50,931 nucleotides of DNA from Candidatus Martarchaeota archaeon (lineage in GTDB: Archaea; Micrarchaeota; Micrarchaeia; Micrarchaeales; Micrarchaeaceae): contig JAMCZI010000032.1 of assembly GCA_023485545.1 (NCBI GenBank), positions 1 to 50,931 of the forward strand. Reading direction: 5' to 3'. The position numbers and the translations under genes were made by a program. The notes under the pieces are model-generated. The model saw nothing but the letters and a program-made list of their open reading frames with translations. It was not told the DNA's origin and made no database searches. Positions 1-9,098 of this stretch are shown here, piece after piece; position 1 is the first letter of the stretch, and each line of letters begins with the position of its first letter.

Positions 1-74
1 CATACTGTATTTTTGCTTTGTTTAAAAAGGCTAGTGCTTTGGCTTTTTCATTACGATTGAAATGGTGAATATAT

Positions 75-779
75 ATGTACCCAAATAGCATACAGGCTTA
101 TGACAGAGGGGTTATGTTCAGCCCCGACGGGAGACTTTTTCAGGTTGAATACGCTAAAGAGGCAGTAAGGAAGGGCGCCACATCTATCGGTATAGTTGCA
201 AAGGAGGGCGTCGCGCTAATAGCCCACAAAAACGTGAACGAGCCACTTGCGATAGCTGACACAGTGCAAAAGATATTCAGGGTTGATTCTTACATAGGAG
301 CGACCTATAGCGGCCTTGTCTCTGACGGCCTCAGGGTTACAAGCATGATGAGGTCTAAGACACAGACGCACAGGATGATATACGATGAAACAGAGTCTGT
401 TGAGAGCGTTGCCAGGGAAATATCTGAGGAGATGCAGCAGGCTACGCAGTACGGAGGCATAAGGCCATACGCCATATCGCTTCTGATAGGAGGGATAGAC
501 ACAGTTCCGAGGCTTTACGAGGTCGAGCCAGGAGCCTCTTTCCTTGGATACAAGGCTGACGCGATAGGCAGCGGAAGGAAGATTGCGCAGGAGGTCCTTC
601 TCAAGGAGTACAAAGACGAGATGGACATAGACGACGCGATCTCTCTTGGCGTGAAGATAATAAAGAAGGTGGCTGAGAACGGGCTGGCGTGCGGCGCGGA
701 ATGCCTTGACGTTGCAACCATAGAGAAGAAGAAGGGATACGTCGCCCTAACGCAGGACAAGATAAAGAAATACCTTTGA
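75..779 (+). CDS. psmA: Proteasome subunit alpha
   Basis: YDRGVMFSPDGRLFQVEYAKEAVRKGATSIGI is the archaeal 20S alpha N-terminal signature; SD-like GGTGA upstream. Confidence 0.97.
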   Translation: MYPNSIQAYDRGVMFSPDGRLFQVEYAKEAVRKGATSIGIVAKEGVALIAHKNVNEPLAIADTVQKIFRVDSYIGATYSGLVSDGLRVTSMMRSKTQTHRMIYDETESVESVAREISEEMQQATQYGGIRPYAISLLIGGIDTVPRLYEVEPGASFLGYKADAIGSGRKIAQEVLLKEYKDEMDIDDAISLGVKIIKKVAENGLACGAECLDVATIEKKKGYVALTQDKIKKYL

Positions 780-791
780 ACGGTAGTTTTG

Positions 792-1478
792 ATGGGAAAG
801 ACAGTAGTTATCAGGTACAAGCACAACGGCGAAAATTTCGAGCTTCTTGCTGACGCAGACATGGCTTACGAATACGTTATCGGAAAGAGGGCTGACGCGC
901 TCTCCGTCCTCCAGACAGAGGAAGTTTTCAAAGACGCGAAGAAGGGAGAGAGGCAGAGCGAGGAGAAGATAAAGAAGTCGTTCGGCACAACAGACCTGAA
1001 AGAAGTTGTAGAGCACATACTGAAAAACGGCGAAGTGCCGATAACCACCGAACAAAAAAACAAGATGATAGAGGAGAAGAGGAAGCAGATAATAAGCCTC
1101 ATAGCTAGCAACTCGATAGACCCGAGGACCAATGCGCCAAACCCGCCGCTCAGGATAGAGAACGCGATGAACGAGGCAAAGATAGGGATAGATCCGTTCA
1201 AGAGCGCAAACGACCAGCTCAACGTCATAGTGGCGAAGCTGAGCGCATACCTGCCGCTCAAGTTCTCCCTGGCAAAGATACAGGTGACGATCCCTGCTGA
1301 CGCGGCCAACAGGTCGTACGGCACACTTAAGCACTACGGCATAAAGAAGGAGGAGTGGCTCGCTGATGGGAGTCTTAGGGTGCTTGTTGAGATACCTGCA
1401 GGAATGCAGACCGAGCTTTTCGACAAGGTGAACAAGCTGACGCAGGGCAGGGCAGAAACGAAGATAGTGGAGCAGTGA
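792..1478 (+). CDS. sdo1: SBDS family ribosome maturation protein
   Basis: SBDS-like N-terminal domain ([17 protein letters not shown]...), between psmA and rrp4 as in the conserved archaeal superoperon. Confidence 0.93.
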   Translation: MGKTVVIRYKHNGENFELLADADMAYEYVIGKRADALSVLQTEEVFKDAKKGERQSEEKIKKSFGTTDLKEVVEHILKNGEVPITTEQKNKMIEEKRKQIISLIASNSIDPRTNAPNPPLRIENAMNEAKIGIDPFKSANDQLNVIVAKLSAYLPLKFSLAKIQVTIPADAANRSYGTLKHYGIKKEEWLADGSLRVLVEIPAGMQTELFDKVNKLTQGRAETKIVEQ

Positions 1479-1482
1479 ATTC

Positions 1483-2094
1483 ATGAGAGAGATACTTTTT
1501 CCAGGGGATGTGATTTCCGATAGGCCGATAAGGATGCCTAACGCGACAATAGCCAACGGCGTGACTGTCGCAACGACTCTTGCGATGAAGGAGAGCGGCA
1601 AGGACCACATCGTGCCACTGACAGGCCCGTGGGTGCCCAAGGCTGGCGACCCGGTGATAGGCATTGTGAGCGCAACGCGAGGCAACATGAGCGAGGTAGA
1701 CCTTTCCTTCTTCGGAAGGGGGCTCATACTCTACAGCAAGGACTCGAGGGACAGCAAGTTCGCTCCAGGAGCGGCAGTGGAAGCAACCGTCAAGAATGTT
1801 GAGAACAGGAAGGACGTCATACTCGCCTTTCCGACCCCTCTCGAGGGAGGAATAATAGTTAACGTAAAACCAACAAAAGTTCCAAGGATCATAGGCAAGG
1901 CTAACACGATGATAGACCAGATAGCGAAGCTCACCAGGTGCAAGATAGCAGTAGGAAGGAACGGAATGATATGGATTGACGGAGGGAACGTCGCACTGGC
2001 AATCGCAGCAATAACCAAGGTTGAGAGGGAGGCACATACGCACGGCCTCACGGACAGGATAAGGGAAATGCTTGAAAAAGGTTTTATAGAGTGA
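1483..2094 (+). CDS. rrp4: Exosome complex RNA-binding protein Rrp4
   Basis: S1/KH-type sequence (GDPVIGIVSATRGNMSEVDL; IGKANTMIDQIAKLTRCKIAVGRNGMIWI); AGTGA-N4-ATG start. Confidence 0.93.
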   Translation: MREILFPGDVISDRPIRMPNATIANGVTVATTLAMKESGKDHIVPLTGPWVPKAGDPVIGIVSATRGNMSEVDLSFFGRGLILYSKDSRDSKFAPGAAVEATVKNVENRKDVILAFPTPLEGGIIVNVKPTKVPRIIGKANTMIDQIAKLTRCKIAVGRNGMIWIDGGNVALAIAAITKVEREAHTHGLTDRIREMLEKGFIE

Positions 2095-2106
2095 ATTGGT
2101 GAAAAC

Positions 2107-2835
2107 ATGGCATCATTGACCAACAGGCCCGAGCTGCTGAAAGACGGCAAAAGGCTGGACGGGAGGGCTTTCAACGAACTGAGGCCCATAAAAATAGAGG
2201 CTGGGATACTGAAGAACGCGGACGGATCTGCGTACCTTGAGTGGGGCAACAACAAAGTGCTTGCCGCGATATACGGCCCGAAGGAGGCAGTGCCAAAGCA
2301 CTTTGCCGACCCTGCGAAGGCGATTATAAAGTGCAGGTACTCGATGGCGCCTTTCTCCGGTCTTTCAGACCACGGAAGAAGCGGCCCGAACAGGCGTGCG
2401 ACAGAAATCTCGAAGGTCACTAAGGAAGTTTTCGAGAACGTTGTGCTGCTTAACGAATTTCCGGGAGGGGAGATAGACATATTCATAGAGATACTGCAAA
2501 GCGATGGAGGCACAAGGGCAGCGGGGATAACCGCTGCGTCTGTAGCTCTTGCCAATGCTGGAATACACATGCGCGACATCGTTTACGCTGTTTCTGCAGG
2601 AAGGATAGGCGAGCACGTGGTCCTCGACGTCAACATGATAGAGGACAACTATTCTGATGCGGATATGCCTATGGCGATATCGCCGAGAAACGGGGATGTG
2701 CTTCTCCTGCAGATGGACGGCGGCTTCACAAGGGAGCAGCTCAATGAGGCTATGGGCATGGTGCTTGAGGCAGGAAAGACGATAAGTAAGGTACAGCGCG
2801 AGGCGCTCCAGAAGCTTTACGAAGTAGGTGAATGA
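2107..2835 (+). CDS. rrp41: Exosome complex exonuclease Rrp41
   Basis: RPELLKDGKRLDGRAFNELRPIKIEAGIL; RNase PH-like; GGTGA-N4-ATG. Confidence 0.96.
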   Translation: MASLTNRPELLKDGKRLDGRAFNELRPIKIEAGILKNADGSAYLEWGNNKVLAAIYGPKEAVPKHFADPAKAIIKCRYSMAPFSGLSDHGRSGPNRRATEISKVTKEVFENVVLLNEFPGGEIDIFIEILQSDGGTRAAGITAASVALANAGIHMRDIVYAVSAGRIGEHVVLDVNMIEDNYSDADMPMAISPRNGDVLLLQMDGGFTREQLNEAMGMVLEAGKTISKVQREALQKLYEVGE

Positions 2836-2836
2836 A

Positions 2837-3622
2837 ATGGGAGTATTGGAAACATTGAGGGGAAATTACGCTAAGGAGCTGCTTGACAAGGGCATAAGGG
2901 AAGACATGCGAGGAATGCACGACTTCAGGAAGATAGACGTGAAGAGGGGCGTGATAGAGCATGCTGAAGGATCGGCGCAGGTTGACATAGGCAACACGCG
3001 CGTTCTCGCAGGAATAAAGCTCATGGTCGACGAGCCAATGCCGGATACGCCGGACCAGGGGAACCTTGTAATGAACGCCGAGCTTCTTCCGATGGCGTCG
3101 GCAGACTATGAGACAGGACCGCCAAGCCCCGAATCTATAGAGCTTGCAAGAGTTGTAGACAGGGGGATACGCGCAGGGCCTTCCATAGACCTGCCCTCGC
3201 TGCTCATAGAGGAGGGCAAGTGCTGGACAGTCTTCGTGGACGTGTACGTGTTAAACTACGCTGGCAACCTGTTCGATGCAAGCCAGATGGCGGCCATGGC
3301 AGCGCTGCTCGACACGAAAATACCAAAATATGAAGACGGCAATGCCATCAGGGAGGAGAGCTCGGGCAAACTCAAGGTGGACAAGATAGTTGCTTCGACG
3401 ACGTTTGGCAAGATAGGAAGCGCGTTGCTGCTCGACATGAACAAGTATGAGGAGAGCGTTGCCGAATGCAGGCTCACGATAGCCACTGACGGGAGCTCCG
3501 TCAGGGCGATGCAGAAGGGCCTGAGCGGAAGTTTCTCTGTCAGGGAAGTGGATGAGATGGCAGGGATCTCATTGGAAAAGTATAAAGAACTGAAGGACAT
3601 AATAGAAAGCACTGGGGAATGA
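2837..3622 (+). CDS. rrp42: Exosome complex component Rrp42
   Basis: RNase PH-like, DFRKIDVKRGVIEHAEGSAQVDIGNTRVLAGIK; directly after rrp41. Confidence 0.95.
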   Translation: MGVLETLRGNYAKELLDKGIREDMRGMHDFRKIDVKRGVIEHAEGSAQVDIGNTRVLAGIKLMVDEPMPDTPDQGNLVMNAELLPMASADYETGPPSPESIELARVVDRGIRAGPSIDLPSLLIEEGKCWTVFVDVYVLNYAGNLFDASQMAAMAALLDTKIPKYEDGNAIREESSGKLKVDKIVASTTFGKIGSALLLDMNKYEESVAECRLTIATDGSSVRAMQKGLSGSFSVREVDEMAGISLEKYKELKDIIESTGE

Positions 3623-3626
3623 TAGT

Positions 3627-3866
3627 ATGGTAAATTTCAGCGTTAAGTACGGCGCAAGGATAAGGAAGAGATATTACGCAGTGAGAAAGGAGAAGAGCTC
3701 CGTCTACAGGTGCCCATCCTGCGGAACCGATTCAGTGAGGAGGAAAGGCACTGGCATATGGGAGTGCAGGCACTGCAACAACGTTTATGCAGGAGGCGCG
3801 TACCAATTCAGCACGCCGGCAGGAGAGGCGGCAAGGAGGCTCATAGAAGGGGCCAAGAACAAGTGA
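3627..3866 (+). CDS. rpl37ae: Ribosomal protein L37Ae (eL43)
   Basis: CPSCGTDSVRRKGTGIWECRHCNNVYAGGAYQFSTPAGEA zinc-ribbon protein. Confidence 0.95.
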   Translation: MVNFSVKYGARIRKRYYAVRKEKSSVYRCPSCGTDSVRRKGTGIWECRHCNNVYAGGAYQFSTPAGEAARRLIEGAKNK

Positions 3867-3870
3867 TTGC

Positions 3871-4230
3871 ATGGTAAACGTAGTTTTCTCGCCGATAACA
3901 GACCTTATAGTGCACGAGGTTGTCAAGATAGACCTTGAAGACCTCATAAGGGAGAGGGTCACGCCCTCTGGGAACATGCCGCTCTACTGGTGCGATGGAA
4001 TGCTTTTCAGCTTCTCGTCGATGCCGATGTCTAAGGATACAATAAAGGAGTATCTAGAGGGGAGGGTGCACTGGGCTGAGGTGCACTACACAGAGATAGG
4101 AGGCTACAAGCCGGTAGTTACCCTTGAAGACTCGCAGTATCAAGGCTCGCTGAACGTCAGGGTTATAGATACCAGCAGGTCGGAGCTGCACAAGGATTTT
4201 GTCAAATGGCTCGCCAAGAACAAGAGGTAG
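3871..4230 (+). CDS. Hypothetical protein in the exosome/RpoP operon
   Basis: ORF with AGTGA-N4-ATG start; co-directional between L37Ae and rpoP. Confidence 0.8.
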   Translation: MVNVVFSPITDLIVHEVVKIDLEDLIRERVTPSGNMPLYWCDGMLFSFSSMPMSKDTIKEYLEGRVHWAEVHYTEIGGYKPVVTLEDSQYQGSLNVRVIDTSRSELHKDFVKWLAKNKR

Positions 4231-4243
4231 TGGTGTTATACTT

Positions 4244-4375
4244 ATGTCTTACAAATGCACGCAATGCGGGAGGAAGATACCTAAGATAGAGGGCTTTGTC
4301 AGGTGCCCCTACTGCGGCAGCAGGATACTGGTCAAGGACAGGCCGAACATTTCGAAGGAGGTATCAACGGACTGA
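4244..4375 (+). CDS. rpoP: DNA-directed RNA polymerase subunit P (Rpo12)
   Basis: Read from the nucleotides: MSYKCTQCGRKIPKIEGFVRCPYCGSRILVKDRPNISKEVSTD*; CxxC...CxxC zinc ribbon and the conserved RPNI(x)K tail; absent from ORF track because it is only 43 aa. Confidence 0.93.
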   Translation: MSYKCTQCGRKIPKIEGFVRCPYCGSRILVKDRPNISKEVSTD

Positions 4376-4618
4376 GTGCTGCTCAGCCTGCGAACCGACT
4401 ATTATTGTCTGCGAGACGTTCTTGACGGCCTTGTAGCTGACGCTGTTTTTCGACAGGTAGGAAGCGCTTGGCTTAGCCTTTGCCAGGTCGTCTATCTTGA
4501 CGAGAAGGAGATCAGAAACTTCCCAGTCCTCGACGTTGAGCACTATCTCTTCGACAAAGCCGAGCTTGCGGCCGTCGTTCGTTATTATTTGCTTGCCATA
4601 AAGTTCTGAAAGCATCAT
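4364..4618 (-). CDS. PRC-barrel domain protein
   Basis: SELYGKQIITNDGRKLGFVEEIVLNVEDWEVSDLLL; overlaps 3' end of rpoP convergently. Confidence 0.85.
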   Translation of the reverse strand: MMLSELYGKQIITNDGRKLGFVEEIVLNVEDWEVSDLLLVKIDDLAKAKPSASYLSKNSVSYKAVKNVSQTIIVGSQAEQHSVR

Positions 4619-4626
4619 GAATATCC

Positions 4627-5160
4627 CTATTTTATACCAATTATCCTTTTTGATGCAAATATTCTTATTATGTACTCTCTGAGCTCATTGGAGAACTTGC
4701 CTGGATCGGTTTCAAGCTCCTTCCGTTCAGCATCGCTGAATGCCCTTAGATTCTCGCGCACCAGCTGCGACAGGTATTCGTCAGTGAGCATAAAAGCCTT
4801 GGCACCGCATGACGTGCATACGTATATCGGCATTATAGGCACGCTAGAATCGCGGTGCTCGATAAGTGTGCTCGCTGCGCACGTGGGGCATGGCTTGGAC
4901 AGCTTCACCGGAGAATATTCGCCGCCCTTTACCGGAGTGCCAAGAAGCCTTGCAGTTTCCATGGCAATTTCCTCTATGCCTTTTTTAGGATCAACCGGCT
5001 CCCTGTGCAGTATCGCGCCCTCCTTGTCAAAATATGTCCTGAGCGTGCCGCCCCCATACCTCTCTATTGTGCAGCTAGAGCTTCCGGATATGCCTGAATA
5101 GTCCAGGCGCGCAGCGTCCTTGGACAGCGATACATATACAGAATCAGATTTACTTCCCAT
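4627..5160 (-). CDS. Hypothetical zinc-ribbon protein
   Basis: CPTC...CTSC pair; overlaps the histone gene by 11 nt. Confidence 0.75.
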   Translation of the reverse strand: MGSKSDSVYVSLSKDAARLDYSGISGSSSCTIERYGGGTLRTYFDKEGAILHREPVDPKKGIEEIAMETARLLGTPVKGGEYSPVKLSKPCPTCAASTLIEHRDSSVPIMPIYVCTSCGAKAFMLTDEYLSQLVRENLRAFSDAERKELETDPGKFSNELREYIIRIFASKRIIGIK

Positions 5161-5389
5161 TCCCGCTCAGCCTGTATGCGTCGACGTCCTCCTCCATAAC
5201 GGTGGACCTTTTCCTCTTCTTCGCATTCTCCACCGCAAAGGTAGCTATTTCCTTTGCTTTCTCTTCAAGCAGCTTAGCTATGGCCGCAGCGGCGTCGCTG
5301 CTTACATTTACCCCTGCAGCCTTAGCGAGCTCCTTTATAACCGCGTTAGGTATCTTTGTCATCCAATCAGCACTCAAGATCTTCCTCAT
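5150..5389 (-). CDS. Archaeal histone-fold protein
   Basis: IPNAVIKELAKAAGVNVSSDAAAAIAKLLEEKAKEIATFAVENAKKRKRSTVMEEDVDAY; histone-fold pattern with TVMEEDV. Confidence 0.9.
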   Translation of the reverse strand: MRKILSADWMTKIPNAVIKELAKAAGVNVSSDAAAAIAKLLEEKAKEIATFAVENAKKRKRSTVMEEDVDAYRLSGNGK

Positions 5390-5600
5390 AGCAATATGCA
5401 GCTCGGCAAATGCGGATCATCACAACATGCTTTCAGTTTTCATATATTTAAACGTAACTGCAGCATCGCATAAAACAGCCTACAATGAGAGACGCGGGCA
5501 AAATATTTACCTGCCGCCTATCGGTCGCAGAGAATACTTTTATATATTATTACAGCATAAATTAATTGCTTGCTTTTTATTTTTGTAAATAGGTGATAAA

Positions 5601-5924
5601 ATAGCAGTTGTAGACGTAAACGAAGACAAATTCGAGGAAGAAGTGCTGAAGTCGAAGACGCCTGTTGTTGTAGACATCTGGGCAACGTGGTGCGGACCGT
5701 GCAGAATGTATTCGCCAATAATAGAAGAGGCGTCCAAGGACTACGAAGGGAAGATAAAGTTCGTAAAGATCGATGCGGACGCCAACCAGAAGATAGACGA
5801 GAAATACGGAATAATGAGCATACCGACTACACTTCTTATAAAAGATGGGAAGCTTAAGGCGATGCAGGTAGGCGCGGTGCCAAAAGCGGTCCTGAAGAAA
5901 TGGATAGACAGCAACATAGGGTGA
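5601..5924 (+). CDS. trxA: Thioredoxin; likely AUA start (track start GTG 5643 truncates the N-terminus)
   Basis: WATWCGPCRMYSP active site; in-frame upstream sequence (M)AVVDVNEDKFEEEVLKSKTPVVVD completes the fold; GGTGA-taaa-ATA. Confidence 0.85.
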   Translation: MAVVDVNEDKFEEEVLKSKTPVVVDIWATWCGPCRMYSPIIEEASKDYEGKIKFVKIDADANQKIDEKYGIMSIPTTLLIKDGKLKAMQVGAVPKAVLKKWIDSNIG

Positions 5925-5930
5925 AATTCG

Positions 5931-7193
5931 ATGGACCTTAACCCCCCGAAGGGCTTCAGGGATCTTATGCCCAATGAAGCCCTGATGGTGGAGGAGGTGT
6001 CCGGCAAGATCGCCGAGGTCTTCAGGCTGTTTGGCTTCTGCACGATAGACACCCCTATGCTTGAGCGCTTGGAGATACTCAGAGCCAAAGACGCGATAGG
6101 GGAAGAAGGCAAGCTAATCTATGAGATAGACGGCGGAGAGCTTGGGCTAAGGTACGACAAGACTGTTTCTCTGGCACGTTTTTTTGCAAACAACCGCAAT
6201 CTTCCGCTTCCTTTCAAAAGGTATTCAATAGGGAAGAGCTGGAGGCGTGAGGAGCCGCAGAAGCTCAGGTACAGGGAGATAATGCAGGCCGACATAGACA
6301 TACTCGGAGGCGAGAATGTGTATGCTGATGCAGAAGTGATTGCAGCCGCATCAAAAGCTCTGGAGGCGCTTGGGCTGAAGTACATAGTCAAGATAAATGA
6401 CAGGAGGATACTCGACGCTTCTATGGAAAAATCAGGAGTTCCAAAGGAAAATAGGGGCGCGGTGCTACATGCGATAGACAAGCTCGACAAGATAGGGCTT
6501 GATGAAGTGAGCAACACCATAATAGGCATAGCTGGAAGGGAAAAGGCTGAAACGCTCCTAAGCATGCTTTCGCTTGGCGGCAGCAACGAAGAGAAATTAG
6601 GCTATGTTACAGATTCGGTTGACAAAGGAGTCGGAAAAGAATTCGGCGAACTGCTCGACCTTATATCCAACTACGGGCTGAAAGGCAAGGTTATCATGGA
6701 TTTCTCAACAGTGAGAGGCATAGACTATTACACTTCAACGGCTTTCGAATTCTGGGTTGAGCGGGAGGATATCAAAAGCACGATAGGAGGAGGGGGAAGG
6801 TACGACAGGCTCATAGGCATGTACGGCGGCAGGGAAATAAATGCAACAGGAACTGCACTCGGGATCGACAGGATACTAGACGTCCTTGAATTCTCAAAGT
6901 CAGCAAAGCACACATATGCGAGGTGCGTCGTGTGCACTATAAAACCGGCAAACTTCGCATACGCATTGAAAGTGGCGAAATCTTTTAGGGATGCAGGGAT
7001 AAAAACAGAACTGAACGTTTCAAACAGGAACATAGCAAACCAGCTCGACTACGCCAACTCGTTAAACATAAGGTTTGCGGCGATAGTGGGTGACGCAGAG
7101 CAGAAGGAGGGGATGGTGAAGGTTAGGGACATGGTAAGCGGAAGCGAATCTGTCCTTGGTATAGAAGATGCGATAGCTCTCATGAATGGGTGA
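5931..7193 (+). CDS. hisS: Histidyl-tRNA synthetase
   Basis: PPKGFRDLMP; class II aaRS motifs (RYSIGKSWRREEPQKLRYREIMQADIDILG; GGGGRYDRLIGMYGG). Confidence 0.96.
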   Translation: MDLNPPKGFRDLMPNEALMVEEVSGKIAEVFRLFGFCTIDTPMLERLEILRAKDAIGEEGKLIYEIDGGELGLRYDKTVSLARFFANNRNLPLPFKRYSIGKSWRREEPQKLRYREIMQADIDILGGENVYADAEVIAAASKALEALGLKYIVKINDRRILDASMEKSGVPKENRGAVLHAIDKLDKIGLDEVSNTIIGIAGREKAETLLSMLSLGGSNEEKLGYVTDSVDKGVGKEFGELLDLISNYGLKGKVIMDFSTVRGIDYYTSTAFEFWVEREDIKSTIGGGGRYDRLIGMYGGREINATGTALGIDRILDVLEFSKSAKHTYARCVVCTIKPANFAYALKVAKSFRDAGIKTELNVSNRNIANQLDYANSLNIRFAAIVGDAEQKEGMVKVRDMVSGSESVLGIEDAIALMNG

Positions 7194-7197
7194 ATGC

Positions 7198-7701
7198 TTG
7201 AAAAAATCAGAAGTAGACGTGGTTACTGAGGAAAGCGTGAGGAATGGGGGCTTGCTCGTCAAGATGTATTTCGACATGCAGCACAAGGAGAAAGAGAAGC
7301 TGAAGCCGCTGATGGTTGACCTGGTAAACAACAGGCTCATGAAGGAAAAAGGCGTTGTATACTGCTACGGCGCTGTCGCGGAGCCTATAGAGAACAAGGA
7401 TACTTTCATAACAAACGCGAGAGTGACTGTGCTGGTGCAGAATTTCACCGCACTGGTAAACATCGTGTTCAATTACGCCCCGGCAGGAATAGAGATAATA
7501 AAGCCAGAGAAGAGCGTGGAGTTCAAGGTCGCAGAGCTGCAGGGCATACTGATAGACCTTTCGCAGATATCTGTAGGGTACTCAAAGTACATACTTGAGA
7601 AGGTCCTAACCCCGGAGGAAAAGGAGGACATAGCAAAAAGCCTTGAGAGCAGGGCTGAGCTTGGAAAGAAAATGCTTGAGAAGAAGGGCGACGAGGAGTA
7701 G
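7198..7701 (+). CDS. Conserved hypothetical protein
   Basis: ORF; GGTGA-atgc-TTG start with hisS TGA inside the SD. Confidence 0.75.
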   Translation: MKKSEVDVVTEESVRNGGLLVKMYFDMQHKEKEKLKPLMVDLVNNRLMKEKGVVYCYGAVAEPIENKDTFITNARVTVLVQNFTALVNIVFNYAPAGIEIIKPEKSVEFKVAELQGILIDLSQISVGYSKYILEKVLTPEEKEDIAKSLESRAELGKKMLEKKGDEE

Positions 7702-7707
7702 GTCGGC

Positions 7708-8400
7708 ATGCACAAGGGCAGGAGCGTAGAGGTGATAATGCCGGCATACAACGAAGGCAAGACGATTTTCAGAGTGATACGGAGGGTACTGCGACAGAAA
7801 CCCGTGGACAGGCTTATCATCGTATATGACAAATCTGATGACGCAACGCTTGATGAGATAAAGAAGGCGATGTCTGGCGCAGGAAAACGGTGCAGGCTCG
7901 TATACAGCAGGGAGAAGAGGGGAAAGGGCCATGCGGTGAGGCAGGGGCTTGAGCTTGTTGGAGAAAGTAGCATAGTCATAATACAGGACGCAGATGAGGA
8001 ATATTATCCTGAGGATTATCCAAAGCTTCTCAGAGCTTTCGGCAGCGGCTCTCCAGTATTCGGAGTAAGAGTAGGCAATTCAGGGCACAGGTACGTGCTC
8101 GGCGACCTTGCCACAAAAGTGCATACAGGAACGTTCAATCTGCTTTATCGCCAGAAGCTGAAGGACATAAATGGGGCGTATAAGGTATTTTCGCCGGAAA
8201 TGCTCAAAGGTTACCGACTTAAGCAGGACGGGTGGCCATTTGACCAAGAGCTTGCCACAAGGCTGGCGAAGAACGGGTATACTATAAAACAGGTAGGGGT
8301 CAGGTACAAAGGCAGGACTTTCGATGAGGGCAAGAAGATAGGGCCGCGTGGGGCGATAGAGGATTTCTTTTTCATTTTGGCTGATAGGTTCAGAAGATAG
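7708..8400 (+). CDS. Glycosyltransferase family 2
   Basis: VEVIMPAYNEGKTIFRVI ... IVIIQDADEEYYPEDYPKL. Confidence 0.92.
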   Translation: MHKGRSVEVIMPAYNEGKTIFRVIRRVLRQKPVDRLIIVYDKSDDATLDEIKKAMSGAGKRCRLVYSREKRGKGHAVRQGLELVGESSIVIIQDADEEYYPEDYPKLLRAFGSGSPVFGVRVGNSGHRYVLGDLATKVHTGTFNLLYRQKLKDINGAYKVFSPEMLKGYRLKQDGWPFDQELATRLAKNGYTIKQVGVRYKGRTFDEGKKIGPRGAIEDFFFILADRFRR

Positions 8401-8430
8401 TTATTTTAAAGTTTACGCATATAGGTATGC

Positions 8431-9072
8431 ATGGACAGCAGGGCACTTGCAATTTTTTCTGCAATTTTGGTGTCGTTTGCACTGCTTGGCACTGCGGCAG
8501 CCGCATCTACAGGAGTTGCCAGCATAAGGCTCAACAATACGCATGCCACATTTTATCTAAACACGTCAGAGGTATTCACTTACAATGTCACGCTCTACAA
8601 CGGCACTGCAGGCAAGACATATCTTGGCATAGGGCCATCAAGCGCTCTTATTGCAAACGGAATATACACAGGCCTTGCCCCTGACACAGGCACGCCACCC
8701 TGGGGCGGAACTCTCCTTGTCAGGGTGTTGGGCAATGCGACTGCAGGCAATTATACGGTGCCGATTGGTGCGGTTGGGGCTGATCCATCGACGCATGGGA
8801 TAGCTGTACTTTACATGTCAATTCTGCCGTATACTAAACCGTCTACTACCACAACAACAGTAAAAACCACGACAACGATACCGTCTAATTCGGTTACGAC
8901 GTCAGTTCTGCCCACAACTACCGTCCTGACAACCGCAACTACAAGCATTGCTGCGGTGGCAACGCAGCCAGTGGTACTTAGCGCAACAGAACTTTACATC
9001 ATAGTTTCGATCATAGCGATAATAGTCGTCGTGATAGTGGCAGTTTACCTGTGGAACAGAAAGCGCTGGTGA
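8431..9072 (+). CDS. Secreted, C-terminally membrane-anchored Thr-rich surface protein
   Basis: N-terminal signal-like segment, Thr-rich stalk (TTTTTVKTTTTIPSNSVTTS), C-terminal TM helix followed by NRKRW. Confidence 0.82.
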   Translation: MDSRALAIFSAILVSFALLGTAAAASTGVASIRLNNTHATFYLNTSEVFTYNVTLYNGTAGKTYLGIGPSSALIANGIYTGLAPDTGTPPWGGTLLVRVLGNATAGNYTVPIGAVGADPSTHGIAVLYMSILPYTKPSTTTTTVKTTTTIPSNSVTTSVLPTTTVLTTATTSIAAVATQPVVLSATELYIIVSIIAIIVVVIVAVYLWNRKRW

Positions 9073-9098
9073 AGAACCTGTAGGTGTTTGGGTTAGGA

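Noticed and set aside
747-1727. 326-aa minus-strand ORF and other long antisense ORFs (e.g. 1375-2043, 1731-2579)
   Set aside because: Fully antisense to well-identified conserved genes (SBDS, Rrp4, Rrp41); shadow ORFs caused by codon bias
5613-5642. Thioredoxin start at the track GTG (5643)
   Set aside because: Would delete the first beta strand; in-frame conserved sequence continues upstream to an SD-positioned ATA
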